Shown here piece after piece: positions 1 through 9,887 of a stretch of DNA of 64,000 nucleotides (position 1 is the stretch's first letter; every line of letters starts with the position of its first letter). Origin of the DNA: Clostridiales bacterium (GTDB lineage Bacteria > Bacillota > Clostridia > Christensenellales > Christensenellaceae). The stretch covers positions 62,001 through 126,000 of the forward strand of contig SVGZ01000003.1 in assembly GCA_015056045.1 (NCBI GenBank), read 5' to 3'. The position numbers and the translations under genes are program-made. The notes under the pieces are model-generated. The model saw only the letters and a program-made list of their open reading frames with translations. It did not search any database and had not been told where the DNA came from.

Positions 1-2801
1 CATTCTCTCTTTTCTCTTTCGATCCATTCGTCGACAAATTCCTGAGAGACATAGTCCCAATGTACAGGCCAACCGATACCGGTTACGCGGCTTGCGGCAT
101 AGATGAATACCCAGATCTCAACTTCTTCGCCGGCTTCAAATTCATCGGCATCAACATACCACTGCGGTCTGTAGTGACCATCCCACGGGGAATTGGACGG
201 ATGATGAGCGGTCATTGTCTTGCCGTCTTTGCCGACGATGTAAACATCGGAGATACCATCAAGACCTTCGAAGTTGAGGAAGAGCTTCTTGCCTGCCGGC
301 TTTTCGCCCATATCCGGAACGACTGTCTTTGTATAGTATGCATAGTTGAGGTCAACATCTGCAGGGTAAATATCCCTTGCGCCGAAGAGAACATCGGGGG
401 ATCCCTGTGTATCGATGTGCTTCCAGATTTCGATATCGCGCTGTTCCATGATGAGCTGCGCATCGATCGAACCGGGCATCAGCGGGGAAATCTGCCAATC
501 GATGACGAAGTTGTTCGGAACTGTTTCAACAGCCGGGATTGCACCTGTCATTTCTCTTTCGATAACAAGCTCTGCCTTCGGTAAGCCCTTGACTTCTGCT
601 GTGATGACGAGGTTTCCATCCTGTGCCATGGAGCGGAAGTATGCGGTAGCTTTGCCGAATACGAAGTTCATTGTCGGGCCATGCCACTGAACGTGAGCAT
701 CGAGTCTCTGCGTTGTGGAGCCGATATATTCGCCAACGCCGTTGCAGCTGAAGGTTACAGGCCAGCCTGTTGTCGCATCACACCAGTTGCCCTTTTCGTC
801 AACGAGGAATGCATTGATGATAGCAACATCGTCGTTATTTGCCTTGAGCGAGGGGTTTTCCATAACGAGCTTGATCGCTGCCGGTTTGCCTGCGGTGTAC
901 ATGGTGTCTTCTGCCCAGACTTTGCCGTCTTTATAGGCGATCATCTGGATCTTGCCGGGTTCATAGACGAGTTCGGTCGGTGTGATCGCATACATATCTG
1001 TTTCGACCTTCTTGACAAACTTATCGTTGACATAGATCTCGATATATTCGCCGTTGTTCGGGAATTCGCAGGTGATCACTTTGCCTTCCTGACCGGGGTA
1101 ATTCCATGTCGGGATCTTTGCATAGGGTTCATTCTGCTTGAGGAATGCCTTATAGCCATGTGCTTTGGAGGTATATGTACCGTCGCAAGCCATGATTCTG
1201 GGTCTGTCGGAGTCATGTGCCCATGCTGTGAAGTGGAAGCCGCCGATAACAAATTCTTTTTCGAAGAAGATGTGTGCGTCATTGCCTTCATAGTATATTT
1301 CACGGCCCATACGCTGTTTGCCAAGAGGCATAACGCTTTCGGAGCAATACAGCGGGAGATCCGGCTTTTCTTTATGGAGACCTTCGAAATACGGAGCCTG
1401 ATGGTTTACGCCAAAGAGGTCATAGCCATATTCTTTTTCGTGTGCGCCTTCGGTATACATACCGTAGGAGGTTGCACCGGTAGTCGGTCTTGTGGGGTCA
1501 TATTCTTTTGCAACTGCAGCGAGCTTCTGCATGATGAATTTACCGGTATGATCTGTGACGGAGTCTTCTTCGTTATAAAGGGACCACATGCATACGGACG
1601 GATGGTTTCTGTCTCTCTTGACCAGGCGCTTGACTTCATCCTGAACCATTTCGGAAGGATGGAAGACACGGTTTTCATCCATAACGAGGATGCCGTATTT
1701 ATCGCAATAGTCATAGGTAGCTTCGCCGTGCGGGCTGTGTGCGGTTCTGAAGCCGTTGCCGCCGATGTCTGCGATCGTACGCATATGGTATTCACGCATG
1801 GAGTCGCTCATAGCGTTGCCCATACCGACCTGGATCTGATGGTTTGCGAAGCCATAGATAACGGTCTTTTTGCCGTTGACGAAGAGGCCCTTATCCTTAT
1901 CGAAGACGAGTTCGCGGATACCGAATGTTGTTTCGTATGTATCGACAACTGCGCCGTCCATGAGGACTTCTGTATAGAGCTTATAGAGGTTCTTGCCGTC
2001 TGCACCTGTTCCCCAGAGCATCGGATCTTCGAGTACGACATCCTGATAGAATGTTGTGACCTTCTGGAGCTTGCAGTTCAGCTCTTCGCTTGTCAGTTCA
2101 GCAACGATCTTGCCTTCCGGATCAGCGATCTTGGACTTAACAACGGCCTTCTTATCAACGAAATAATCGTTTCTGATTTCTGTTTCAATGTTGACTTTCC
2201 AGTTTTTGTCGTCGAGTCTGTTTGTATGAACGAAGGTACCCCAAAGATCAACAGCGAGTCTGTCTGTCTTGACGAGCCATACGTTTCTGTAAATACCGCC
2301 GCCTTCATAGTACCATGCTTCATAGTCTGTTGCATCGGCATGAACAGCGACGACGTTGTAGTCTGTTCCGTATCTTGCGAGCTCTGTGATATCGACTTCA
2401 AAGCCGATGCCTGCTGTGCGGTTGAGCTTTAAGATCATGGAGTTGACATAGACTTCGCAGCGTGTGGAAACGCCGTCGAACAGCAGCGTGATGCGCTTGC
2501 CCTTATCGGCTTCATCGAGTTTGAAATATTTTCTGTACCAGCCTGCGCCTCTGTTCTGCGGATATTTATGTTTTTCTGTGTCATAAAGATCCTGGGAAGG
2601 ACCGTTTTCGTTGACGAAATCGTGCGGCAGATTGACGACGCGCCAATCATTGTCATAGAAATCTCTTCTTGCCGGACCTCTTGCGTTTTCACCGCGGGAA
2701 CCACGGTAGGTCTGGTCGAAGCTTGTCTTGAGCGGCTGTTTATATTCCGGTTCGCCGAAATAGAAACGCCAGTCACGGTTCATAAGCAGTTTTTCTCTCA
2801 T
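1..2801 (-). CDS. Glycoside hydrolase family 2 beta-galactosidase-like protein (3' end outside window)
   Basis: Open minus-strand frame from ATG at 2801 (MREKLLMNRDWRFYFGEPEYKQPLKTSFDQTYRGSRGENARGPARRDFYDNDWRVVNLPHDF...) to the window edge. GH2 motif RNHPSVCMWSLYNEE present. RBS-like AAGGAG upstream. Not in the ORF track because it has no stop in the window. Confidence 0.9.
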   Translation of the reverse strand, partial: MREKLLMNRDWRFYFGEPEYKQPLKTSFDQTYRGSRGENARGPARRDFYDNDWRVVNLPHDFVNENGPSQDLYDTEKHKYPQNRGAGWYRKYFKLDEADKGKRITLLFDGVSTRCEVYVNSMILKLNRTAGIGFEVDITELARYGTDYNVVAVHADATDYEAWYYEGGGIYRNVWLVKTDRLAVDLWGTFVHTNRLDDKNWKVNIETEIRNDYFVDKKAVVKSKIADPEGKIVAELTSEELNCKLQKVTTFYQDVVLEDPMLWGTGADGKNLYKLYTEVLMDGAVVDTYETTFGIRELVFDKDKGLFVNGKKTVIYGFANHQIQVGMGNAMSDSMREYHMRTIADIGGNGFRTAHSPHGEATYDYCDKYGILVMDENRVFHPSEMVQDEVKRLVKRDRNHPSVCMWSLYNEEDSVTDHTGKFIMQKLAAVAKEYDPTRPTTGATSYGMYTEGAHEKEYGYDLFGVNHQAPYFEGLHKEKPDLPLYCSESVMPLGKQRMGREIYYEGNDAHIFFEKEFVIGGFHFTAWAHDSDRPRIMACDGTYTSKAHGYKAFLKQNEPYAKIPTWNYPGQEGKVITCEFPNNGEYIEIYVNDKFVKKVETDMYAITPTELVYEPGKIQMIAYKDGKVWAEDTMYTAGKPAAIKLVMENPSLKANNDDVAIINAFLVDEKGNWCDATTGWPVTFSCNGVGEYIGSTTQRLDAHVQWHGPTMNFVFGKATAYFRSMAQDGNLVITAEVKGLPKAELVIEREMTGAIPAVETVPNNFVIDWQISPLMPGSIDAQLIMEQRDIEIWKHIDTQGSPDVLFGARDIYPADVDLNYAYYTKTVVPDMGEKPAGKKLFLNFEGLDGISDVYIVGKDGKTMTAHHPSNSPWDGHYRPQWYVDADEFEAGEEVEIWVFIYAASRVTGIGWPVHWDYVSQEFVDEWIEREKRE

Positions 2802-3008
2802 AGCTTTTTCTCCTTAAAAAAACGGAATATTAAAGATGATCTCAAATAATTTTTTGACGCAAAATATACAGTTATTATATCCTCAATCGATAATAATGTC
2901 AAACAAATTCTCCTGCCGGACAGCTCCACCCCAGCTCTCTTGACAGCCTTTTTCCTTTTCCATATAATAATAATGTCATTCAATTTATTTTCATCAGGGG
3001 GTTTTCCT

Positions 3009-4154
3009 ATGCAGACAAGAGCTTATGGCAAGACAGGAATCACGACTTCTCTTTTCGGTATGGGCTGTATGCGTCTCCCGACGATCGCGGGCGCATCGGG
3101 CTTAGAAGAGATCGATAAAGAAAAAGCAATAGAAATGGTACAGTATGCTGCCAACAACGGCGTTACCTATTTTGATACGGCTTACGGCTACCACAACCAG
3201 CAGAGCGAAGCGCTGGTCGGCGAAGCGCTCGAAGGCGAACTGAGAAAGAAAGTTACCATTGCGACAAAGCAGCCCTATTCCGTCATGAAGACGAAGGACA
3301 ATATGCGCCGCAACCTTGAAAATACGCTCAAAAAACTCCGTACGGATTACCTCGATGTTTACCTCATTCACAGCATCCAGCCGCCGTATTGGGAAGACAT
3401 CAAGGCATTTGACGCGATCGGCGAATACGAAAAATTCCGTCAGGAAGGCCTGATCAAAAATATCGCTTTCTCTTATCACGGCGATTTTGAAACCTATAAA
3501 AAGATCGTGGATTATTACGATTGGGATATGGTACAGATCCAGCAGAACATCCTCGACGTCAACGATCAGGCAACATCCGAAGGCATCCGCTATGCCGGCA
3601 AAAAAGGTATGGCAGTCGTCATTATGGAACCTCTCCGCGGCGGCGGTCTTGCACAGCCTCCGAAGGAAGTTGCCGCACTTTATGAACAATACCCCGAAAA
3701 ACGCACAGCTGTTGAATGGGCATTCCGCCATCTCTATGATTTCCCGGAAGTCAGCGTTATTTTAAGCGGCGTTTCCACCATGGAACAGTTAAAGGACAAC
3801 ATCCGCATCTTCAGCGGTGAAGACGTAAAACCGAACTGCCTCACGGAAGCGGATAAGAAACTTCTGGCAGACGTCAAAGCGGCTTATGAAGCACGCGCAG
3901 GCATCAACTGCACAGCTTGCGAATATTGCCAGCCTTGCCCGATGGGTGTTGAGATCCCGAGACTTTTCAAGGCTTACAACAGCGGCATGATGTATGACAA
4001 CATGAACTTCGGCAAAGGCAGCTATGCTTTCGCAAAACGCAACGGCGCAGATGCTTCGAAGTGCGTTGAATGCGGTGCCTGCGAAAATGTCTGCCCGCAG
4101 AATCTTGAGATCATTGAACTTCTGAAGAAAGTTCGCGCTGAACTGGATGGTTAA
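3009..4154 (+). CDS. Aldo/keto reductase with C-terminal 4Fe-4S ferredoxin-like domain
   Basis: MQTRAYGKTGITTSLFGMGCMRLPT..., CTACEYCQPCPMGVEIP and CVECGACENVCPQNLEI cysteine motifs. Start moved from 2940 to the ATG after GGGGG. Confidence 0.92.
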   Translation: MQTRAYGKTGITTSLFGMGCMRLPTIAGASGLEEIDKEKAIEMVQYAANNGVTYFDTAYGYHNQQSEALVGEALEGELRKKVTIATKQPYSVMKTKDNMRRNLENTLKKLRTDYLDVYLIHSIQPPYWEDIKAFDAIGEYEKFRQEGLIKNIAFSYHGDFETYKKIVDYYDWDMVQIQQNILDVNDQATSEGIRYAGKKGMAVVIMEPLRGGGLAQPPKEVAALYEQYPEKRTAVEWAFRHLYDFPEVSVILSGVSTMEQLKDNIRIFSGEDVKPNCLTEADKKLLADVKAAYEARAGINCTACEYCQPCPMGVEIPRLFKAYNSGMMYDNMNFGKGSYAFAKRNGADASKCVECGACENVCPQNLEIIELLKKVRAELDG

Positions 4155-4164
4155 TGGAAAAAAT

Positions 4165-4197
4165 AAAGAGAGATGCTTAAAAAGCATCTCTTTTTTT
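4165..4197 (+). terminator. Intrinsic terminator
   Basis: AAAGAGAGATGCTT-aaa-AAGCATCTCTTTTTTT. Confidence 0.85.
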
Positions 4198-4205
4198 GTG
4201 CAAGT

Positions 4206-4676
4206 GGGCGAAAAATCTACGCCCCTACGGATATTTCTTTGTAATCGTTTTGCGATGTAATACGACAAGTTTTGCGAAGCAATACTCGCACACTCCAAGA
4301 GTGAGAGCCAAATAACAACGCCTCCCTTGTGCAAAGGGAGGTGGCTTTCGCATAGCGAAAGACGGAGGGATTGTTTAAAGCGATAAACAATAATGAGTAT
4401 TTCCTTTGGAAAACCCTCTCAGTCGGCTTTGCCGACAGCTCGCCGAGTTTTGCGAAGCAATACTCGAAGTTTTGCGAAGCAATACTCGAGGTTTTGCGTA
4501 GCAATACTCGCTCTGAGGGAGAGGCAAGCTTTATAGAAGCAATACTCGCTATCACTTATCATGCGCAAAGTGTGAAAGTCACAATCCCTCCACCGCAAGC
4601 GGTTCCCCTCCCTTTACACAAGGGAGGCATTTTTAAACTTGTTTGAATAAATTGGGCGCAGAAACCACGCCCCTAC
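4206..4676. repeat. Intergenic repeat island: REP-like hairpins, CCTCCCTT hairpin element, nested TTTTGCGAAGCAATACTCG inserts
   Basis: GGGCG...CGCCCCTAC at 4206-4228 and 4654-4676; cctcccttgtgcaaagggaggtggctttcgcatagcgaaagacggagggattgtt at 4321; three near-identical ttttgcg(aag/tag)caatactcg units at ~4445-4510. Confidence 0.85.
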
Positions 4677-4686
4677 GGTTACTTTT

Positions 4687-5463
4687 TCACCCTTCAAGAA
4701 GTCCGGCTGCACGAAGGTTGGCTAAAAGCGCATTGAACTGCGTGACGATGGTATCGACGGTGGCATCATCAACGGCAGCGGCAGGCGTTACAACACCTGC
4801 AGGACCTGTTGCGCCTGTAGGACCAACTTCGCCGGCAGGGCCTGTTGCACCTGTGGGTCCGATTTCTCCTGTAGGGCCTGTTGCGCCTGTCGGACCAATT
4901 TCACCCGCAGGACCTGTTGCGCCTGTGGGACCAACTTCACCAGCAGGACCCGTTGCACCTGTCGGACCAATTTCACCCGCAGGACCCGTTGCACCTGTTG
5001 GACCAATTTCACCCGCAGGACCCGTTGCACCTGCGGGACCTACTTCACCGGCAGGACCTGTTGCACCTGTGGGACCTACTTCACCGGCAGGACCCGTTGC
5101 GCCTGTAGGACCGATTTCGCCTGCAGGACCTGTTGCGCCTGTCGGTCCGATTTCGCCCGCAGGGCCTGTTGCGCCTGTGGGGCCAATTTCACCGGCAGGA
5201 CCTGTTGCGCCTGTCGGACCAATTTCACCGGCAGGACCCGTTGCACCTGTAGGTCCGATTTCTCCCGCAGGACCTGTTGCACCTGTCGGACCCATCTGAC
5301 CATTCATACCTGCAGGACCTGTCGGACCCATCTGTCCGTTCATACCCGCAGGACCAGTCGGACCCGTCGGACCCATCGGACCAACGATCAGACTGCAGCA
5401 AGGTGGTCTCTTATTTTGTCCACAGCAATTTCTGTTATTATCCTGATCAAAACATCTAGGCAT
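4687..5463 (-). CDS. Collagen-like (Gly-X-Y repeat) surface/exosporium-type protein
   Basis: [40 protein letters not shown]... then 14 x [11 protein letters not shown](I/V)-type units and tail [23 protein letters not shown]. Confidence 0.9.
   Translation of the reverse strand: MPRCFDQDNNRNCCGQNKRPPCCSLIVGPMGPTGPTGPAGMNGQMGPTGPAGMNGQMGPTGATGPAGEIGPTGATGPAGEIGPTGATGPAGEIGPTGATGPAGEIGPTGATGPAGEIGPTGATGPAGEVGPTGATGPAGEVGPAGATGPAGEIGPTGATGPAGEIGPTGATGPAGEVGPTGATGPAGEIGPTGATGPTGEIGPTGATGPAGEVGPTGATGPAGVVTPAAAVDDATVDTIVTQFNALLANLRAAGLLEG
4790..5293 (-). repeat. 36-bp coding tandem repeat (12-aa unit [12 protein letters not shown], about 14 units)
   Basis: Counted from the translated protein; units differ mainly at EI/EV and T/A positions. 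Confidence 0.85.
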
Positions 5464-5501
5464 AAGCTCTCCTTTTCCCGATAAAAACTCTGCCGCACGC
5501 T

Positions 5502-6638
5502 TTATTCTATGCGGTTTTCTTTGTTTTTGTTCCTGAAATAGCGCTTGTTATATAAATAGGAAGCATCTTCGGGCTTAAATTTTCCGGCAAGCTCGTTCAT
5601 GGCTTCCGCTTTTTTGAATTCCCCGAGCCGGTCATACAGCACACAAAGACGGATCGCAGGGAAATATCCGCTCATGTCCTTGGCAAAAAAAGTGCCCGTA
5701 TTCAAATTTTCCCTTGTCAAAAGCGCCTGCTGATACCAATAAACGGCAGCTTTCAAATCCCCTTTTTCTTCAAAAACCAAAGCCATTTCGCAGCAGATCT
5801 CGGCTCTTGGCAAAGCAAAGGCGAAGCTTTTTGCGAAAGAGAAAAGCGCTTCTTCCTTTTTGCCAAGCCTTCGGTATGCTTTTCCCAAAAATTTTGCAGC
5901 TTCGATCCTGTCGTTTTTCCAGGCGGTTTCTTCCTTTAGGTAATCTTCAAAAATATCGACCGCACGGGCAAATTCGCCGTGGTAATAAAGCTCCCTTCCG
6001 TAATAAAAACAATCTCGCAGGGAAAGCTTCCCTTCCTCTGCAAGCTGTTTTTCATAGAGCAAAAAGTTTCTTTTGCTGTACTCCTTTTTGACCGAACGAT
6101 GAAAAACGGCAGGCTTTTCAAGATAAATCGTCTTTCCCGAAACCTCGATCGTTTCGTGGACACGCCCTTTCCACAAAAAACCACAGGCACGCTTGACGAT
6201 CCGTTCACGATAAAAGGAAAAAGTCGGCTTTCCGCTTTCGTCAAACGCCGTATGGTAAGGCAGAAAGATAGCATCCGCATCGAGCTTTTCTTTCAGCTTA
6301 AGGAATTCTTCCTCGTTTTCGATCACGTCATCCGCATCGAGCCAGAAAATATACTCTCCCCTTGCCTTTGAAAAAGCGAAATTTCTTGCCGCAGAAAAAT
6401 CATCGCACCACGGGAAATCAAAAATTCTGTCGGTAAATGTCCCTGCGATCTCATTTGTCGTGTCGCTGCTGCCCGTATCGACGATGACGATCTCATCCGC
6501 AATGTTTTTTGCGCTCGAAAGGCAGCGCGCAAGGACTTCGGCTTCATTTTTTACGATCATGCACAGGCTGAGTTTCAAATCTTCACCCACTTTCCTTCTA
6601 TTGATATGCAGCGGATGGGCAGAACTTGCATCGGTCAT
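5502..6638 (-). CDS. Family 2 glycosyltransferase with C-terminal TPR repeats
   Basis: [45 protein letters not shown]...[12 protein letters not shown]: classic GT2/SunS-like motif. ORF track start (7094) is too far upstream; the start lies near 6638 or at a GTG/TTG near 6590. Confidence 0.88.
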   Translation of the reverse strand: MTDASSAHPLHINRRKVGEDLKLSLCMIVKNEAEVLARCLSSAKNIADEIVIVDTGSSDTTNEIAGTFTDRIFDFPWCDDFSAARNFAFSKARGEYIFWLDADDVIENEEEFLKLKEKLDADAIFLPYHTAFDESGKPTFSFYRERIVKRACGFLWKGRVHETIEVSGKTIYLEKPAVFHRSVKKEYSKRNFLLYEKQLAEEGKLSLRDCFYYGRELYYHGEFARAVDIFEDYLKEETAWKNDRIEAAKFLGKAYRRLGKKEEALFSFAKSFAFALPRAEICCEMALVFEEKGDLKAAVYWYQQALLTRENLNTGTFFAKDMSGYFPAIRLCVLYDRLGEFKKAEAMNELAGKFKPEDASYLYNKRYFRNKNKENRIE

Positions 6639-6879
6639 ACCAAAATTTAAATAAAACGCATGGATTTCACGGGGCAAAATTGCATTTTTAGAAAAGAAAC
6701 TGCCAAAAAAATTCAAAACAAAGGAGCATTTCAGCCAAATATGCCTGCAATAAACTTCATTTTGCAATTTTCCAAAAATAATTTTGCATTTTTTCACATT
6801 TAGTACTTGCATTTCCTGCGTGTATGGTTTATTATTGAGAAGCATGATAAAGGAATACGCAAAGTATTTGGAGGTATAG

Positions 6880-8070
6880 ATGAAAATTTCGAAGAAGGCA
6901 GCGGCAGTCGCACCGTCTGCAACACTTAAAATAGACTCTGCATATAAACAAATGAAAGCTTCCGGGCTTGACGTCGTCGGTTTTGGCGCAGGCGAACCCG
7001 ATTTTGATACACCGGCATACATTAAAGACGCTGCAAAAAAAGCACTCGACACAGGCTTTACCAAATATACACCCGCTTCCGGCACGGCAGACATTAAAAA
7101 AGCCGTTGCGGCAAGAATGGAGCGAAAATACGGGTTGAAATATGACGCCGATCAGGTCATCATTTCCAACGGCGCAAAGCACTCGCTCTATAATTCCATC
7201 GCTGCGATCACAGACCCAGGTGATGAGATCATCGTCATCAAGCCCTATTGGGTAACCTACCCCGAGCTTATCGCCATGTGCGGCGGCAAACCCGTCTTTG
7301 TCGAAGCATTCGAAGCCGATTCCTTCATTCCGAAAATCGAAGCCATCCGCAGCGCGATCACCGAAAAAACGATCGCTATCATCTTAAATAATCCCTCCAA
7401 TCCCTGCGGATGCGTTTATGACAAAAAAACGCTTGAAGAGATCGCAGAACTTGCAAAAGAATTCGATCTTTATGTCATTTCCGATGAAATTTACGACGAA
7501 CTCGATTTCAACAGCGAATTCATCAGCTTCCCGACGATCAGCGAAGATGCAAAGGAAAGAACGATCCTCGTCAACGGCTTATCCAAGAGCTATGCAATGA
7601 CAGGCTGGCGAATCGGCTATACGCTTTCCTCCAAGGCTATCGCAAAAGCCATGAGCTCCATGCAGAGCCACATGACATCGAACCCCTGCTCTATCGCACA
7701 GTTTGCCGGCACTGCAGCACTCGAAGGACCGCAGGATGATTTAAACGCCATGATCGCAACCTTTGCCGAAAGAAAGAACCTCATCTGCAGCCTCATCAAC
7801 GATATCGACCTGATCAGCTGCGTTGAACCCAAGGGCGCATTCTATGTCTTTGCCAACATCAGCAAGGTCAAGGGCAAAAAGCTCGGCGATAAAGAGATTC
7901 GTGATTCGCTCGAATTTGCCGATATTCTTCTTTCGGAAGAACTCGTCGCCGTTGTTCCCGGTGCAGCATTCGGCAATGACGACTACATCCGCTTATCTTA
8001 CGCAACATCTGAAGAAAACATCAAAAAAGGTCTTGGCAGGATCAAAGATTTCTGCCTGAAGCTTAAATAA
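6880..8070 (+). CDS. Pyridoxal-phosphate aminotransferase (aspartate aminotransferase-like)
   Basis: MKISKKAAAVAPSATLKIDSAYKQMKASGLDVVGFGAGEPDFDTP...LVNGLSKSYAMTGWRIGY; RBS GGAGG. Confidence 0.92.
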   Translation: MKISKKAAAVAPSATLKIDSAYKQMKASGLDVVGFGAGEPDFDTPAYIKDAAKKALDTGFTKYTPASGTADIKKAVAARMERKYGLKYDADQVIISNGAKHSLYNSIAAITDPGDEIIVIKPYWVTYPELIAMCGGKPVFVEAFEADSFIPKIEAIRSAITEKTIAIILNNPSNPCGCVYDKKTLEEIAELAKEFDLYVISDEIYDELDFNSEFISFPTISEDAKERTILVNGLSKSYAMTGWRIGYTLSSKAIAKAMSSMQSHMTSNPCSIAQFAGTAALEGPQDDLNAMIATFAERKNLICSLINDIDLISCVEPKGAFYVFANISKVKGKKLGDKEIRDSLEFADILLSEELVAVVPGAAFGNDDYIRLSYATSEENIKKGLGRIKDFCLKLK

Positions 8071-8083
8071 GGAGTAAACTACA

Positions 8084-9478
8084 TTGAATAGAAGATACGC
8101 ACGCACGAACCTCCTTCAGGAGAACGATTACAGCTACCAGCTGCAGGATGTCAGCGAACCGGTATTGTTCCGTGAAATGTTCAACTACGACGAAGTCCCG
8201 AAGATCATGTTCAACCACAGAACAGTTCCGATGTACTTCCCCGATGATATTTGGATCACGGATACGACTTTCCGCGATGGCCAGCAGTCGCGCGCACCTT
8301 TTACGGTTGAACAGATCGTTGATTTATATAAATTGATGCACAAGCTCGGCGGTCCGAAAGGCATCGTCCGTCAGACGGAATTCTTTGTCTACACGCAGAA
8401 AGACAGAGATGCGCTTGCCAAATGCCAGGATTTAGGCTTTGAGTTCCCGCAGATCACGACATGGATCCGTGCAAACAAAAAGGATTTTGAACTCGTCAAG
8501 AGCCTCGGCATCGAAGAAACGGGTATCCTCGTTTCCTGTTCCGATTATCATATTTTCACAAAGATGGGCCTCACGCGCAAACAGGCGATGGATAAATATC
8601 TTGGCATCGTCAAAGACGCCCTTTCCCTTGGCATCAAGCCCCGCTGCCATTTTGAAGACATTACAAGAGCGGATTTCTATGGTTTTGTTGTTCCTTTTGC
8701 CAACGAACTCGGCAAGCTCCGCAAAGAATCCGGCATTCCGATCAAGATCCGTATGTGCGATACCTTAGGCTACGGTGTATCTTACCCGGGTGCATCTTTG
8801 CCCAGAAGCGTACAGGGCATTGTTTACGGCCTCAGGTTCTATTCCGGTTTCCCGTCGACATTGCTCGAATGGCATGGTCATAACGACTTCTATAAGGTTG
8901 TTACAAATGCGGCAACGGCTTGGCTCTACGGTGCATCGAGCGTCAACTGCTCTATCCTCGGCATCGGCGAACGCACCGGCAACTGCCCGCTTGAAGCGAT
9001 GGTTATGGAATACTGCTCCCTCAAGGGCACAACAGACGGCATGGATCTCCACGCGATCACAGAGATCGCCGAATATTTCGAGCGCAAGATCGGCTACGAA
9101 ATCATGGACAGAACACCTTTCGTCGGCAGAAACTTCAACTCCACAAGAGCCGGTATTCACGCAGACGGACTCATCAAAAACGAAGAGATCTACAACATCT
9201 TCAACACAGAGAAGATTCTGGGCAGACCGGCAACCGTCATGATCGGCGAAGTTTCCGGCGCAGCAGGTATTGCGCACTGGATGAACGCACACTTCAAACT
9301 CGTCGGCGACGAAAAGATCGAAAAGCAGGATGAACTCGTCCTCCGCGTCAAGGCAGAAGTTGACCGTGAATATGCCGAAGGCAGAACGACAAGCTTTGGT
9401 GATGAAGAACTCGAACAGATCATCCGCGAACTGGATCCCGAACGCTTCTTCAAACTCACGCATATCATGCCCATGTAA
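8084..9478 (+). CDS. DRE-TIM metallolyase (HMGL-like; isopropylmalate/homocitrate/Re-citrate synthase superfamily)
   Basis: DIWITDTTFRDGQQSRAPFTVEQIVDLYKLMHKLGGPKGIVRQTEFF...; TTG start after AAGGAG. Confidence 0.85.
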   Translation: MNRRYARTNLLQENDYSYQLQDVSEPVLFREMFNYDEVPKIMFNHRTVPMYFPDDIWITDTTFRDGQQSRAPFTVEQIVDLYKLMHKLGGPKGIVRQTEFFVYTQKDRDALAKCQDLGFEFPQITTWIRANKKDFELVKSLGIEETGILVSCSDYHIFTKMGLTRKQAMDKYLGIVKDALSLGIKPRCHFEDITRADFYGFVVPFANELGKLRKESGIPIKIRMCDTLGYGVSYPGASLPRSVQGIVYGLRFYSGFPSTLLEWHGHNDFYKVVTNAATAWLYGASSVNCSILGIGERTGNCPLEAMVMEYCSLKGTTDGMDLHAITEIAEYFERKIGYEIMDRTPFVGRNFNSTRAGIHADGLIKNEEIYNIFNTEKILGRPATVMIGEVSGAAGIAHWMNAHFKLVGDEKIEKQDELVLRVKAEVDREYAEGRTTSFGDEELEQIIRELDPERFFKLTHIMPM

Positions 9479-9487
9479 ATTGCATAT

Positions 9488-9525
9488 AAAAAGAGCCGCC
9501 GAAATTGGCGGTTCTTTTTTTGTTT
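9488..9525 (+). terminator. Intrinsic terminator
   Basis: AAAAAGAGCCGCCGAAATTGGCGGTTCTTTTTTT. Confidence 0.85.
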
Positions 9526-9532
9526 TGGGTAA

Positions 9533-9830
9533 AACCCTCTCAGTCGGCTTTGCCGACAGCTCTCCCAGAGGGAGAGCCAAGTATTTACAATCCATTGTTC
9601 AATGATATGCCTCCCTTGTAAAAGGGAGGTGGCATGGCTTTGCCATGACGGAGGGATTGTTCTTCCATCAATAAAATAACGCATCAAGACATTTGTCATC
9701 GTGCAAAAAACCTCTCTGTGCAATGTTATAGAACCCTCTCAGTTGGCTTTAGCGACCAAGTTTTCACGAAGTGAATACGACAAGTTTTCACGAAGTGAAT
9801 ACTTGCTTTCCCAAAGAGAGCCAAGAATTT
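9533..9830. repeat. Intergenic repeat island (CCCTCTCAGTCGG and CCTCCCTT hairpin families; two 24-bp CAAGTTTTCACGAAGTGAATAC inserts)
   Basis: Same elements occur at 4410-4530, 25040-25100, 51599-51995. Confidence 0.8.
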
Positions 9831-9887
9831 CTTCTCATTAACACAACAAAAAAGAACCTATCGCTATCGATAAGCTCTTTTCCACTT

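Noticed and set aside
681-2432. 583-aa plus-strand ORF
   Set aside because: Antisense to the GH2 gene, whose minus-strand frame has clear family motifs; Cys/Phe-rich shadow translation.
4643-5299. Proline-rich [15 protein letters not shown] repeat ORF on the plus strand
   Set aside because: Complement of the collagen-like Gly-X-Y gene; start overlaps a REP-like hairpin.
9190-9723. ORFs containing LPLGELSAKPTERV
   Set aside because: Translation of the CCCTCTCAGTCGGCTTTGCCGACAGCTC repeat family, not a protein.
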